A DNA stretch of 64,000 nt. It comes from Plumapathes pennacea. Lineage: Eukaryota > Cnidaria > Anthozoa > Antipatharia > Myriopathidae. Positions 1 to 11,510 of this stretch are shown piece after piece. A model generated the notes under the pieces. That model was not told the DNA's origin. It did not search any database and worked only from the letters and a program-made list of their open reading frames with translations. The stretch covers positions 15,903,264 to 15,967,263 of the forward strand of contig OZ038462.1 of NCBI GenBank assembly GCA_964036295.1. Direction: 5' to 3'. Positions within the stretch are counted from its first letter, which is position 1; the number at the start of each line of letters is the position of its first letter. A program made the position numbers and the translations under genes.

Positions 1-936
1 TACAGTACAGTCCAAATGTTCATTACTCCCGGGACATTTTTAAGTAGCGCTTCCAAGGGACAGATATTGCGCCGCTTACGAAAAATCAGAAATTATAGAC
101 ATAAAAATCATAATAGACATAATAGACATAAGGATCCCCTAACACAATTATTGAATGATACTTTACGTCTTAGGTCTGCTTTACTCGTCGCATACTGTAA
201 CTGGAATTGAATTCAGATGAATTCTAAAAAACCATTTGACCAGGCCAGTAGAACATTATCACGGTAAAGACAGCCTCTATAAAGCTTGCATAGAAGCATA
301 GAAACCTTAGTTGATACACAACATTTCAAAGTCTTAAACCAAAATGTGGCAAAGCGCCGCTATTTTCAAAAAAGGGAAAAATTAAGGTTTTGTCCGTGGC
401 AAAACTGACTTCACGCGGCAACCTTGCCCGTCCACTCACATTTACAAGCGTGGACTTTTGAAAAAGTTTTTGAAAATCATGCATCTTCAAATATATCGTA
501 TAAATGTGGACGTAGCCTTAAAGTGGACCTATTGTATCACTTGACAGACTGACTGACAAAATCCAAAACTGCGACGTGACAATTAGCAGTCCCGCAAAGC
601 TTAAGGATTTACTTCGTCGATTAGACGACGTAAACGTCGCTCCGCTTCATACGACCACTTTAGTCGTACTGTAAGTAAAGATAGAGATGTTCAAAGTTCC
701 AGATAGACCACACTAACCTCTCTTATTTTGCATCGATTCCTACGCGACACAAAATACAGGAACCGACACTAATAAAGGTTTGGCTAAAAAAAAGAAACAT
801 TGCTGTGGAAACATTGTTTCTTTTTATGTTTGCCGAGTGGCTAAGGAGGAGAGAAACAAAAAGTGTTTTGCTGCTCGGGAGGCTGAACGAGGAAACACGT
901 GTTCGAGAGGATGCATGTGCATGGTCAGAGCTGTTA
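1..936. other. Left-end stretch with no supportable gene
   Basis: I see no exon-like reading frame with splice signals here; the open frames are short and low in complexity. The stretch may be the 3' flank of the F-box gene, or one of its introns if that gene continues leftward. Confidence 0.4.
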
Positions 937-3900
937 CTAGATTTGTGTACCTGCCAGTTCCTTGTAAGATAAACTATCCTCCTCTCTCTTGATCTTCTTC
1001 AATTTTTCCTTTTCCTTTCTTTTGAGTTGCTCTTCTACATTCCCATTGTAGTCAATAACAAACTTGCCATACAATTCAGCCTGACAGAGAAAAAAATTCA
1101 ACAGCTATTTCATTGTGCATATCGTTGAGGCCACTTTATGCACTTTTGGACCTGCCTGCTTGTTTCTCCCCCTCAATTTTGGACCTGCCTGCTGGTTTCT
1201 CCCCCTCCCCATTTCAATGTTGTTTGAGCCCCAAAATCTGTTCCACAACATTTACTGGATCAACAATAAAAAGGCCTCTAGTGCTCATTAAACTTTTCCC
1301 TACAATTTAAGTCCTGATTTGGTAAGCTCCATAGGCTGGAACAATATACAAATCGAGAGAACAACAGAACATCAGCCAGCCAACAATGAAACACAACTGA
1401 GCTAACTCAACCTGCAAACATGAAATAACAAAACGGGCCAATCACAACAACGACCAGTCAAACATAAATACAGCCAGATGTCTTCCTGAAGACTACTCTA
1501 ACCCAGATGATCACAACCTACCAATGTAATACAGTCAAGTTCTCTCTAAGGGGACACCTCTCTAAGGTGGACAGCATGCAGATTTGGTCCTTGTCAAATT
1601 TCACTTGTTTCTGTCTGTAACTAAACTGACTGAGGCAAACACCCCGGGGGGGACTCCCACATAAAAAAGACAAGGATGCTCATTGGAAATTTTCGTTTTG
1701 ACCCCTAAAAAGGGTACTAAAATGGGCGTGGCTCTAGCTTGGGAGCCAATAAAAGGTTCAGTACCAGTAAAAGCATACCAGGAAGTTTCAATGCCCTTGA
1801 TTGCTGTTAAGACCCATACAATAAAAGTTCATTCGACTGACACCAGACACCTAAATGGTACTACATTTCATAAAAATGTCAGCGTTTGATGTTGAGCATC
1901 CTAAGCAGTACCAAAACTCGTGATTTTGATCCCTAAGAGGTACAACAAGCATCTCAGACTCTTTTTATATGGGAGTCCCCCCCCCCCCCCCTCTGGGGCG
2001 GACACATCTCTAAGGCAGACACTAAAATAACTGCTATTCCTGAGGGTGTCCACCTTAGAGAGAGTTCACTGTAGTGTATAACATACACAAGTAACATTAA
2101 AAGTTCATACTAAATACTAACAATTTTTATAGTACTGTAGTTAATAACATGTTGATTAGAGAAGACCAATCAGACACACCATTTTTTTTGGCGAGTGCAT
2201 GTCCAGTGTTGAAGTGCACATGATGTAATGTTCTTTCCAAGCTCCATACTCCAAATTACTTGCTGCATAAGGTAAATACCACCCAAATTTCACACACTTT
2301 GGCACCCAAATTTCATCCTGCTCACAGATAAATTTCCAGTGCCAAGAAACTTGAGCTGCACGGCACAAACTTCTGGGATCTAAGTAAGAAAATACGTACA
2401 TTGACAGAAATCGAGGTAGGACAGTGGTAAAGTCAAGGTGATGGATTGGTAGTTGCTTTTTAAACCAGTTTTCATTGACAAATTTGAGCTGTGACTTTGT
2501 GCATCTTTTCAGGACAAAAGTGAGAAACTTCTTGCGCTGAGCATCTGTCCACATAGATAACTGCAAAGAAGGAGAAATATTTTGTCAAAAATTAAATCTA
2601 TGGGATATAAACTATATCTCCCTAATAAACATTTGACTTTTTTCAAATAAAGCAAATTCCTTTTGGACTTCACATTTTGCCTTTACTAAATAGACTAATA
2701 TTCGATATATTTTAGGTGCATTGTGAAGAGCTGGGGATGTCCATGGTCCCCACTTTGTAAGGGTGATGGAGCTCTCAGGGATGGGGGTAGGGGTAGGTGA
2801 GTTTAAAAACATTTGACAACATGACACCAGCTTTATCTGCTACTAACTGTAATTTATCAGTCATCTGAGAAAAAAGTTGTATACAATTGGCATAACCACA
2901 TGTCTTTTGGAAGAGACTGCAATGGAAGATCAGGGGCAGATCCAGGAAATTCACGAGTGAGCACAAGGCACCAGGGGAGCCTGGATGCATGCTCCCCCCA
3001 GAAAATTTGAAATATACTGTACACTGTAGAATCCCTTAAACACTGTTTCCCGCATTTTCAGGGTATTTTTGAACAAATGTAAACTCAAACCAATCAAACA
3101 TTATGTAAACCACACTCTTTGCTAAATGCACTACTGTCAGAAAGAGGAGATTCAGAAACAGGGTCCCCCTCTCCACCATCCCCCACCTCCACCATCCCCC
3201 ACCCCCACCCTCCCCAAATCCATCACTGGAGATGAGGCACACACTGCTGTAAGGTGTGATGCTAAAAATGTATGCACTTGTTTTAAATATTAATTTACTG
3301 GGAGAAATATTTTGATTCCCCAGCATGCCTTGAGACACTGACAGCAGTTATACAGAATGATACATGTAAGTCTGACTTTAGTCATTCCAAAATAGATAGT
3401 CAAATTGCAACCATTTTACTCTGCAACATAAATTCCCCCAACTATTTTCAGAACAGGATTCAATGAGCAGCCACCTAATTTATTAAATCTATCATCCAGA
3501 AGTAGACAAATTTTGTCATAGGGGGTGGGGGAAGATCAGTATATAAACTATAGTAAAACAGGACTTCTCTTCAAACAAGTGTTTTGTAAACACTTCGTAA
3601 ATGAACAAGATAAGAACCTCTTACCCAGTGTCCAATAAGCTCCAGGCGCTCGTAAAATATCTGCGAAACAAAAGAAAAACGCTTCACTGCATGCAGACAG
3701 TAGACATTAAATATTTACAGGTAGTTATAATTACACCGGCGACCCGAGCAGTGGCCCACGAAGCCTCAAAATCCGAACCACAATACCTGATTATTGAATG
3801 CAGGACTCATTACTGGTGTCCACGCACTGTTCTTTGTTTTGTATTTGTCTGTGTGAAAGCCATTTTCCAGTGCAGATGAAGAATGAGACAAGCGCTGCTT

Positions 3901-4014
3901 CACGCTGCCTTTGGCGCCAACAAGTTCATTCGACGAAGTCGTGCTGTTTCTTCTCGCTTTTCTCGTATTCTCTATGCCTTTAGCGTTCGCAGGTTTTTCG
4001 TACTTTCCTGACAT
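937..4014 (-). CDS. FBXO16: F-box only protein 16-like (FBXO16)
   Basis: F-box proteins are substrate receptors that join SKP1-CUL1 ubiquitin ligases through the F-box. Four coding exons can be read on the minus strand: 4014-3787, 3660-3625, 2560-2180 and 1080-937. All join in phase 0 with GT-AG signals (donors gtattg, gtaaga, gtgtgt), giving about 262 residues. Exon 1 ends in a SAWTPVMSP segment. The 12-residue exon 2 (IFYERLELIGHW) leads into SMWTDAQRKK. Exon 3 carries the F-box core with LPRFLSMYVFSYLDPRSLCR, then WHWKF and GAWKEHYI; these match the order of motifs in vertebrate FBXO16. Exon 4 contains FVIDYNGN and a lysine-rich helix, then a TAG at 937-939. A consensus donor (GCAG|gtacac) at 951/950 means exon 4 may instead be internal, with the C-terminus beyond the window. 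The gene is head-to-head with the gene at 4408. The family is sure from F-box context; the last exon is less certain. Confidence 0.85.
1530..2073. mobile_element. Non-autonomous TIR element (MITE) with a second element nested inside
   Basis: The ends are inverted: TACAGTCAAGTTCTCTCTAA at the left and TTAGAGAGAGTTCACTGTA at the right, each followed inward by a GGGGACACC / GGTGTCCACC block. The flanking TA fits a TA target duplication. No protein is encoded. It lies in the last intron of the FBXO16-like gene. A related right end (gagagagttgactgtaa) sits at about 8596-8612. Confidence 0.65.
1642..1997. mobile_element. G/C-tract-terminated repeat, copy 1, nested in a MITE
   Basis: The left end CCCCGGGGGGGACTCCCA is followed by cATAAAAA. 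The right end TTTTTATATGGGAGTCCCC runs into a C tract, so the element has inverted termini with homopolymer ends. The body contains the phrases 'gacccctaaa' and 'ccctaagaggta', shared with copies near 29.6, 50.0 and 63.3 kb. It interrupts the outer element at 1530-2073. Confidence 0.6.
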
Positions 4015-4407
4015 AGCTGTTTTCCGTTCATTTGAAGAGGAAGTCGACGGAGCAAGGAGAGTCGACGGAGCAAGGAGTCGTGCAGAAAAAGCGCACTTCT
4101 CCAGGCGAGTGACTGTGTTGTCATGGTGAAGGCTACATTTTCCTTCCTCGCTGGGGAGGGGTGAGGTTGCAGCCGATGCCGGCCGGTTTTTTCTTATTTT
4201 TCTCAGAATAATACACTTTGGTAATACAAGTCGGTTTTATTTTTCTAGACTGTCCTGTAATAGCTGCTGTCTGATCGACCAATGAGTAAGAAGTAGCAGA
4301 AAACGCACTTCCCCCAGGGTGAGTGGCAATGTTGCCATGGTGAATGTTACATTTACTCCCTTCAGGGGGAGGAATGGGATAAAACAGGCGCATGATGGTA
4401 AAAGAAG
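4015..4407. promoter_or_regulatory. Bidirectional promoter region with internal duplication
   Basis: These 393 bp separate the start codons of two divergent genes. Two features stand out. A GTCGACGGAGCAAGGA motif is tandemly repeated at about 4043-4076. A block of about 70 bp at 4088-4148 (cgcacttctccagg...gtcatggtgaaggctacatt) recurs imperfectly at 4299-4372 (cgcacttcccccagg...gccatggtgaatgttacatt). A CCAAT box (gaccaatgag) lies near 4277. No TATA box is convincing. The promoter role is inferred from position. Confidence 0.5.
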
Positions 4408-7400
4408 ATGTCCTTCGGTGGAAGGGATGAAAATAGCGAAGGTAGTACTGGCTTTCGTCACTTAACTATTTCTGTCCTGCCTAATTGAAACGTAACGTTC
4501 TTGCCTCGGCAGATGGCCGTCCCAACAAGTTTTTGTATTCTGGTAGTGTGAAACCCAGGAGTGATCCTTGGGGCTCGTCGAATGATGATGACGGTGAATT
4601 TGATTTTGAACCACAGCAAAATGTAAAGAAACTTGGAGGCTGTTCACCAGGTAAAATCTAAGCGTACTTCTCTTCACTTTTGAGTCTTCTTTCGATGGAC
4701 TAGTTCTCTCGCAATCGAACTATAATAACACGCTATTCCGTGTTTGTCCTGTTTTGTTTTTGTTTTCTCAATCTTCAGGGCTTGATCTCAATGATGTGTG
4801 GAGCATTAGGAAGAATGTTCAAGTAAGCGAACCCATTAAAAAAGGAACTGCACTCCAGACAAGCTCCAAATCTTATTATTCTCGACACGGCGGCCTTGGA
4901 GGTAAGAACAGGAAGTGTTTGACCGACGATCGCGTTGCAGCTGTTACATGAAAAATATACAGTAAATGCTCCTCGCTTGATCTACAGTTTTATCACACTG
5001 AACCAGAAAATGTCATACTCATAGGTACCGGAGAGATAGAAGGTTCAATTTTAGGACAGAAGGGTGACGAATTATCGAGAAATGGTAAGTAAAATACAGT
5101 AGCAACAAAAGGACGTCTTTTTTTGAAGCCAGCTAGTTCAATTAAACTAGTTGTCAAAGTTTGCTTGTGGCGCAAACCGCAGTGTTTTATTTTCCCTGTG
5201 TATCATTTAGTAGCAGTGACACCAAATTTAGAGGAACTGACACTAAATTTAGTAGTAGACTAACATACTAAAATTCGTTGTAATTGATGCTCCGTCGAAG
5301 GCGAAGTGCAATTTGATTTGTATTACTTGGAGACCGTGGAATGCAGCTGTCTTGACAAACGTACACAAATTGAAACCCACAAATTAGTTGCCTTTAATAG
5401 ACTAATTGCAAGACTTCTAATTTGGATTGACACACTCGTACTGGCTAGCTATCTAGTACACACGCATTATTTTTACATGCATGTAGCGATCGTGCAATTC
5501 TGACGTATTCCTAACATGCAAAATGTTTTTAAAATTTCAACTGCGCCAGACAGTACAGTATAATGACTCGAGTATATTTGCCCGCAGATTTGTTGCCATA
5601 GCTGCATCGATCGTTAACAGTTTACGTGGTTTCTATTTGACCCTGGCCAACTTTTTGATCCAAAATATGTTTGATAAAGTCTGAAGCAGTATTTATTATG
5701 ATTAAAATTTTAGATATTTCTAGCCCCGGGCCTTGAATTTGTATTTATCAGACCTTGCTGGCCCCAGGGACATGGAATTTGCACAGCAACCATAAAAAAT
5801 TAATAAGAAAAGAGTGGGTGAAATGGCAGTTTTTTCTTGCCCATTTTATTTTATTTTTTTATTTTTTTCTCACACCCATGAACTCATGTCAATCTCCTGC
5901 ATGAATCTGCCAATCTCCCACATAAATCTAAAATCTCCCACATAAATCTAAAATCTCCCACATATTTTGGCAAATCTTTCTTCCCTGTAGATAAAGGACG
6001 AATTCCAAAAAAACTCAACATGTAATGCATCAACCAATTCCAGCCATTACCATCTTCCCCTCACCCCCCCCACCGACCTTTCAATGCGTGGATACAAATT
6101 CCCCAACTCCAGACAAGGAAAAACCGGCAATTTCACTCAAACTCCCACTCTTTTCCTATTTAACTTTTATGGTTCTTGTGCGAATTTCCCGCCCCCAGGA
6201 TGAAATTTGAGCTCACCGTGTTGGCTAAAGTTTCTCGGCTCTGAAGCTGACTACCCTACCCCATACAGAGAGATGGGAAGGATTGTTCTTCCAGTTCTGT
6301 CCCTAAACTCCAGCAGTGCACAATCTGCATGTGCCACATGCAAAAATGCAATGTCTTGATTGTGAACAAAATCATGTGGCAAAAGAATTTCTACTGGCAC
6401 CCTTGACAAAATAGTGGGGTTTCGACAAGACTGACCCTTGGTCTGCTGGCCCCTCCCCCCCCCCCCCCCCCCCTATAAAATTCTGACCCCTCCAAAAGCT
6501 TTCATATCAATCAGTATAAAAATTGTGTACTATCAAACATGAAGAAAACCCAAAATGAGAATGCAAAATTGATATTGGTGTTTGAGGGTGATTTCCCTTC
6601 ATTTTCAGATCACAAGTCATGGAGTGTTTCCAGAAGCAGTTATTCATACTCTGACCAAGCAACAGTCTCTGGGAATCAGTTTTCTCAGCATAGCAATGAA
6701 TTTGATGATCTCCTTGAACGGAACAGCACAAGTAGCAAAGAAAGTGATGATACAGTTCAAAGAAAGAACTTGCTCAACTCAAAGCTGCGTATGGCTGGAG
6801 GTAAGCTTAGTTTTCCCTTTGTCGTTCATTTGTGATGTTCATGCAGCCCCATGAGTACTAACAAAATAGGAGTTACCAGTAAACAACCTTTTCATTTCAG
6901 CACCAGGAAAGTTACTATTCCACTCAAAAGGCTCAACTGTAACCTGTGATCAGGCCCCCCTTTCCCTCCCCGGTGGCGAAAAACAGGGATGAGACCGACA
7001 CTCTCCTCCCCAGTCTCTCATGGCAAATTATTGTTTTCATGTTTTTTGCCACCGGGGAGGGAAAGGAGGGCCTGATCGCAGGTTAGGAGAACTGTAGCTT
7101 TTTGATACCTTCTCAGTTGGAATCCAGTTAACTTTTTAACTTTCAAGATCAAAATGCAGATTCTCCTAACCTTTTAATAAGAAAATGTATGAGTGATGTA
7201 GTAAGAATTTTTAGATTAATCAGCTACTGTATCATGTGAGTAAGCTGTCAAAAGCCAAGTTTTCCTTACTGTATGATATATTTCTAGTGAGAAACTGAAG
7301 GATAATATTGAAGTTGATCACTTTGGGGAGTCAAATGGTTAAGTAGTAACTCCCCTACATCACTCATATGTTGTCTTCTTGAATACTTAGGAGATTCTGA

Positions 7401-7794
7401 TCTGTGAGATAAACGGGCATAGGGACAGGCACTATGCTGGCCAACACAGTTTGATGGCATTTTAAGTAAAGCAACCACTGCAACAGGTTTAGTGTGAGAC
7501 ACTTCTGGGCCATAATTGGCACAATATTAAGAAATTAGTTGTCTGCAAAAAGTTCAACCATCAAAAAAAAAAGAGAGAGAGACATTTGGATGTGCTTAAA
7601 TTATGTTCAATGTTTCAGCACCTCAGATCACTTCAAGAGAAATGTCAGCAAGGACAAGAAGGGCCCACAAAATGAACCAGGCTCACTTGAAGTCCATGGG
7701 CCTTGGACAACACACTCCTGGTAATGCCAGCTACATAAGGACCACAGAAAATGATGGCAAAGTTAAATGGAAAGAGAAAGATGATTGGTCATAA
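4408..7794 (+). CDS. Uncharacterised protein, six exons, 240 residues
   Basis: I do not recognise this family. The exons are 4408-4441, 4513-4650, 4779-4901, 5025-5084, 6609-6800 and 7619-7794. Each is bounded by clean AG and GT signals (donors gtagta, gtaaaa, gtaaga, gtaagt, gtaagc). Every junction splits a codon after its first base, so all six introns-side phases agree; the sum is 723 nt including the TAA. The start at 4408 (MSFGGRDENSE) was chosen because it is the only upstream ATG in frame with the first junction. The protein is polar and serine/asparagine-rich, with an acidic patch (SSNDDDGEFDFEP), no membrane segment, and a basic C-terminal part (SARTRRAHKMNQAHLKSMGL) ending KWKEKDDWS. 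It looks largely disordered. The shared phase-1 exons argue strongly that it is real. It shares its promoter region with the FBXO16-like gene. Confidence 0.8.
5894..5960. repeat. Short tandem repeat (about 21 bp unit)
   Basis: The unit 'aatctcccacataaatctaa' repeats about three times in intron 4 of the gene at 4408. It is preceded by an A/T-rich run. Confidence 0.6.
6940..7085. repeat. Hairpin element with about 38-bp inverted arms
   Basis: The left arm 6940-6977 (TAACCTGTGATCAGGCCCCC ... CCGGTGGC) is the inverse of the right arm 7048-7085 (GCCACCGGGG ... CTGATCGCAGGTTA), with about 70 bp between them. It lies in the last intron of the gene at 4408. The size and symmetry fit a small MITE; no autonomous partner was identified. 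Confidence 0.7.
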
Positions 7795-8914
7795 CAAAGT
7801 GTGTTATAGGTACATTGTATGTAAAATACTATGCTGTACATATTATGCATGCAAAAACTATAGGAAAAGGGACCATGCTTTTCTGGAAGTAGATGAGAAT
7901 TTTTGTGAAACAGCTACCATTATTGTTGACTGAAAAAAGAGTTAAAGAAGAAAAAGATTCCTGTCTCGATTAGCAACTGTGAACAAAAGTTTGAGCTACA
8001 CATTCAGTAATTATAGTTTATTAGAATAGAGCAGTTTTTGTTTGATTGGCATATTGTGCTTGATTGACAATCTGTTTTTGGGTACATAACATTCTTAATA
8101 ACACTGTTAACAGTCCATTGAAATCTGTGCTGGCAGATGCAACTGAAACTGAAGTATCATAAATATACTATTTAAATACACTCACTGGCAACCAGCCAGA
8201 CTGTAGAAGTATAGTTCCATAGTCAGTTCCATAGTCAATGTAGGAGTCAAGCATTGGTGCATAATGATATAAAACCATAATTATGGCTTATAGAAACAAT
8301 ATTCAAGTTGATTTGGTAGGGTGATGTAGTGTACTGATCGCATGTGTTTCAACCAGCTGGACACATTATTATGGAAATATATTGTGATTTCATAGTGTTC
8401 TGATTCATACACTGCTTCACAAAGAAGATACAATGAATTATCTGCAAGACAGACACTTGGAACCTGGTATAGGTGTCCATATGTCCGGTTTTCTGAATTT
8501 AGATACAGACAAAAAAGTTAAATTTGGCTGGTTGGGGACCAACAAACCGTGTCCGGCTTATAGAGGTGTCCATTTTATACTGGTGTCCGTCTTGAGAGAG
8601 TTGACTGTAAATCAGTTATTTATAGCCTGAGCAGAACCCAGGATGAGGCATGTTAATTATTAACTGTTATTTATAGAAAATAACTAGGTATCAGTCTTTT
8701 TCAACCTCTCCCTGTGTATTTGATAGCTTTCTAAGACAGTCTAATTAAATCATCAATTCTCACTTCGTCTTAAATGATTGGGAAGTTTCTCCCTGAGCAC
8801 CGCGAGGGTAGTAATCGGGACGCTATCTGGTTTCTTAATGTTCGTCAGTCTGTCATGTGTGACCTCATGCTTGTCCGAGTGAGTTGGCTTACGTCCGACG
8901 TCATTTTCTTTAGT
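7795..8914. other. Intergenic stretch between the divergent pair and the acyltransferase cluster
   Basis: No gene is seen. From about 8459 to 8612 there is a fragment related to the MITE at 1530-2073 (repeated 'gtgtcc' phrases and a gagagagttgactgtaa end). The rest is AT-rich with no coding signal. Confidence 0.5.
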
Positions 8915-9450
8915 TAAGTTTTGGAAAGCTCCTCCCATCCCGGTAAAAGAATCTTTGTTCAAAAATTTTGGTTAAGTTTGTGCTAAGTTTTTTAGCTCGG
9001 CTCAAAGCGAGTTTATGTGATCAGTTTTACTAGAACGTATCCTGTGTCCCGGTGCGTCAACAGTAGACTTCCCCATAAAAAATTGAAACGCGTCACAAAA
9101 CGGAAATCAAGTGTTTTTGTTGGTTTTTGTCAAGTTGATGGGTATCTGGAATATTGTCAGTCCTACCATAGCTTTCATAACCATTATCGCCAAGGTTTTG
9201 GTTAATTACCCCCTTTTGTTTTGGAAACGTTCTGGAAATACCGTGGAAAATGCAGGTCGGCTAAAGTTGAAAAATAGGTACCTCAAAGATACATGTGTCT
9301 ACTGCTCCGAAATTGGGTTTGTCACGGAGGTGAATATTGCTCCTACCACCACCACGAAGTAAAACTGTACCCCACCGTATATACTCAAAGATAGACTATG
9401 CCAGCGTTTTGTCAGTTAAGAGGACCGGTTTACCAAGCTGATTTTCGCAT

Positions 9451-11031
9451 TCAAGTCTTACAGGCATCCTTCAAAACCTCAAGAATAAGATCAAGAAACT
9501 CGGCCGCTTGCTCTCTGGTCACTAGTCGCGTGTTGTAGCAGCTTGACCAGTACGAAGTCCCGTTAGTCCCGTTAGTTCCAGTCAGCATCACAAACACGGG
9601 ATCTGAAGCCTGCAGGGAAACCATGGCTGGGAGTCCGGTCATGCGATACGGCCCATTAAGATCTGCGCTCCACTCCAGTCGGCCGAGGTTAGACAAGTTG
9701 AAGAGCCTCGAATCTTGCTGGCTTGCTCTCGCCGCACTTTGCTTTGTTTCTTTGGACAACTTCAGGTTACACTGCTTCAAAAACTTGTGATGCTGGCCAG
9801 TAATATATGCCCACCCCACCTGGCGCGTGCATTCTTGTGCAAAATCCCAGAAGCATTTGAGATCGGGCGACACAGCGATTTCTGTGCGGAAGCTGCTCAC
9901 GCATAATACAAGCTCCTCTTTCTCTATCTTGGGTCGGCATTCGTTTCTTAAATCGACGTTGCAGCTTGATTTAATACAAAACGAGTCATCTGGTGTCTCC
10001 GTGTTTCCCGCTCTCTGTAATATTTTAGCCATGGCGATGTGCGCAGCTGCAGTGATTGCTCCGTGAACTGAGCATTTTAAAGTTTTGCATTTCTTTATCA
10101 AGGCTGTGTTTTCGTTAAAAGAAACTTTTCTGTAGACAACAGAAGTTTTGTTTGGTGCTGTAGGGTCGCGGGTGAACACTGGTGGGTATTTAGCCAGGTA
10201 CAGATTATTGGTATTACGGACAGAAGATCGCCACAGCCGTGCCATGAATGTACTCGCGCTGGAAAGCATTTTGTCCAAAAAGGATGGAGTACACAAATGA
10301 CGCATTAGATATCCAGTGGGTGGACGCAAAGGCAGGCTTTCCACTGTAACGTTTTGACCATCGTACAACGAGTTCAGGTAACTCAAGAGCTGTTCTAGCA
10401 TAACAAGAACTGAACGTCCGTCAGTGATGACGTGATGCAAGGTAAAAAGAATTGCGTTTTTGTACAAGTCCTCTTCAACAACATGAGTTTCTTTTAATAG
10501 AACTGCCCGCCACAGTACACCCAGATTAAAGTCGAAAGGAACCTCGGACTCCCTCTCAAAAACAGGAACAAAATCATCAGCGCTGATTTCCTCCTCGATT
10601 TTAAACGGGACGCTACTCTGGTCCTTTACTTCGGTGAAGGATTCCATATTCAGCTCACCATTTCGTGACTTCATAATGGGCTTCATCCTCAAAAGCGGGT
10701 ATCGTTTGGAGATCAACATCAGGGCTTCTCTTACCATTTGGGGAGCAAGTGGAACTGATGATTTGAGAAGCAGACCGACTGTGATCATTGCGCTACGCCG
10801 TTTCTCCTCTGTCCCGACTAGTCCCTTTTCTAGAAGCCCAACTGGACGACTCAGCGTCTCGCCGCCGCAAGCGGAGCGGGCTTTACAATTACGAACGGAC
10901 TCGTTGAAATGACTTTCTTTTAGCCCGAGAAACAGGACCAAAGCTAGTAAAGCTGTAACCAGTGGAACAGCAGCGATATAGTTGTAGCAGCAAGAAGCGA
11001 GAAACTTGAAAACGTCAAAGGAAAACAACAT
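9451..11031 (-). CDS. Membrane-anchored HHxxxDG acyltransferase, copy 1
   Basis: This is a predicted CoA-dependent acyltransferase of the condensation-domain / alcohol acetyltransferase-like superfamily. The active-site motif HHVITDG, with the catalytic second His, is present. A late SNLGR motif is also typical of the fold. An N-terminal hydrophobic stretch (about residues 10-36, FLASCCYNYIAAVPLVTALL onward) predicts a type II membrane anchor facing the secretory pathway; sequons NES and NGT are present. The substrate is unknown. The CDS has no intron. The open frame extends to 11178, but the paralogues align only from the Met at 11031 (526 residues). A pyrimidine tract ending in CAG lies directly upstream of that Met, which suggests a 3' splice site of a 5'-UTR intron. 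Copy 1 has three NGT triplets near the C-terminus where the others have one. Confidence 0.85.
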   Translation of the reverse strand: MLFSFDVFKFLASCCYNYIAAVPLVTALLALVLFLGLKESHFNESVRNCKARSACGGETLSRPVGLLEKGLVGTEEKRRSAMITVGLLLKSSVPLAPQMVREALMLISKRYPLLRMKPIMKSRNGELNMESFTEVKDQSSVPFKIEEEISADDFVPVFERESEVPFDFNLGVLWRAVLLKETHVVEEDLYKNAILFTLHHVITDGRSVLVMLEQLLSYLNSLYDGQNVTVESLPLRPPTGYLMRHLCTPSFLDKMLSSASTFMARLWRSSVRNTNNLYLAKYPPVFTRDPTAPNKTSVVYRKVSFNENTALIKKCKTLKCSVHGAITAAAHIAMAKILQRAGNTETPDDSFCIKSSCNVDLRNECRPKIEKEELVLCVSSFRTEIAVSPDLKCFWDFAQECTRQVGWAYITGQHHKFLKQCNLKLSKETKQSAARASQQDSRLFNLSNLGRLEWSADLNGPYRMTGLPAMVSLQASDPVFVMLTGTNGTNGTSYWSSCYNTRLVTREQAAEFLDLILEVLKDACKT

Positions 11032-11510
11032 CTGTTGAAGGCAAAGAGAGAGAACTTTGTCAGTCAGACGACTTTTTTTGTTTATCCTCAATGTATGCGC
11101 GACTGTTCCCGTCACGGCCCTAATTTCACTATTTTTATACTTCATACGCTTTTTTTTTTTTCTTACTGAAAGCCTCAACCATAATCCACGCGCTACAACG
11201 CCATTTTCAACTTCACGGTAATTTAGTTTTTCAAGTCTTTGATGATAATCCGATTGAAACCTCTTCCATCAATCAATCAACCAATCGATCAATCATCAAG
11301 TTAATTGTTTCAAGTGAGTAGTTCTATAATCTCTTTTCTACCCTCCTCTTTTGGTTATTCGTTTCGCGTTTTGCACTGAGTTCTTTCCTCTCGCATGGGA
11401 CTTACTGCTCCGTTAGCGCCGTTTCCGTTTTGGGCCAATCAGGTTCTCCTTACTTCGATACACTGCACACTTGAAGGTCCGCAACTGAAGATGTTAACTG
11501 ACGATCCTTT

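Noticed and set aside
6901-6945. An alternative last exon of the gene at 4408 (cag|CACCAGGAAAGTTACTATTC)
   Set aside because: The acceptor is good and in phase, but no stop or donor of quality follows before the hairpin element. The exon at 7619 fits better.
11032-11178. N-terminal extension of acyltransferase copy 1 (49 residues)
   Set aside because: It is absent from copies 2 and 3 and lies upstream of a splice-acceptor-like site. It is very basic and probably intronic.
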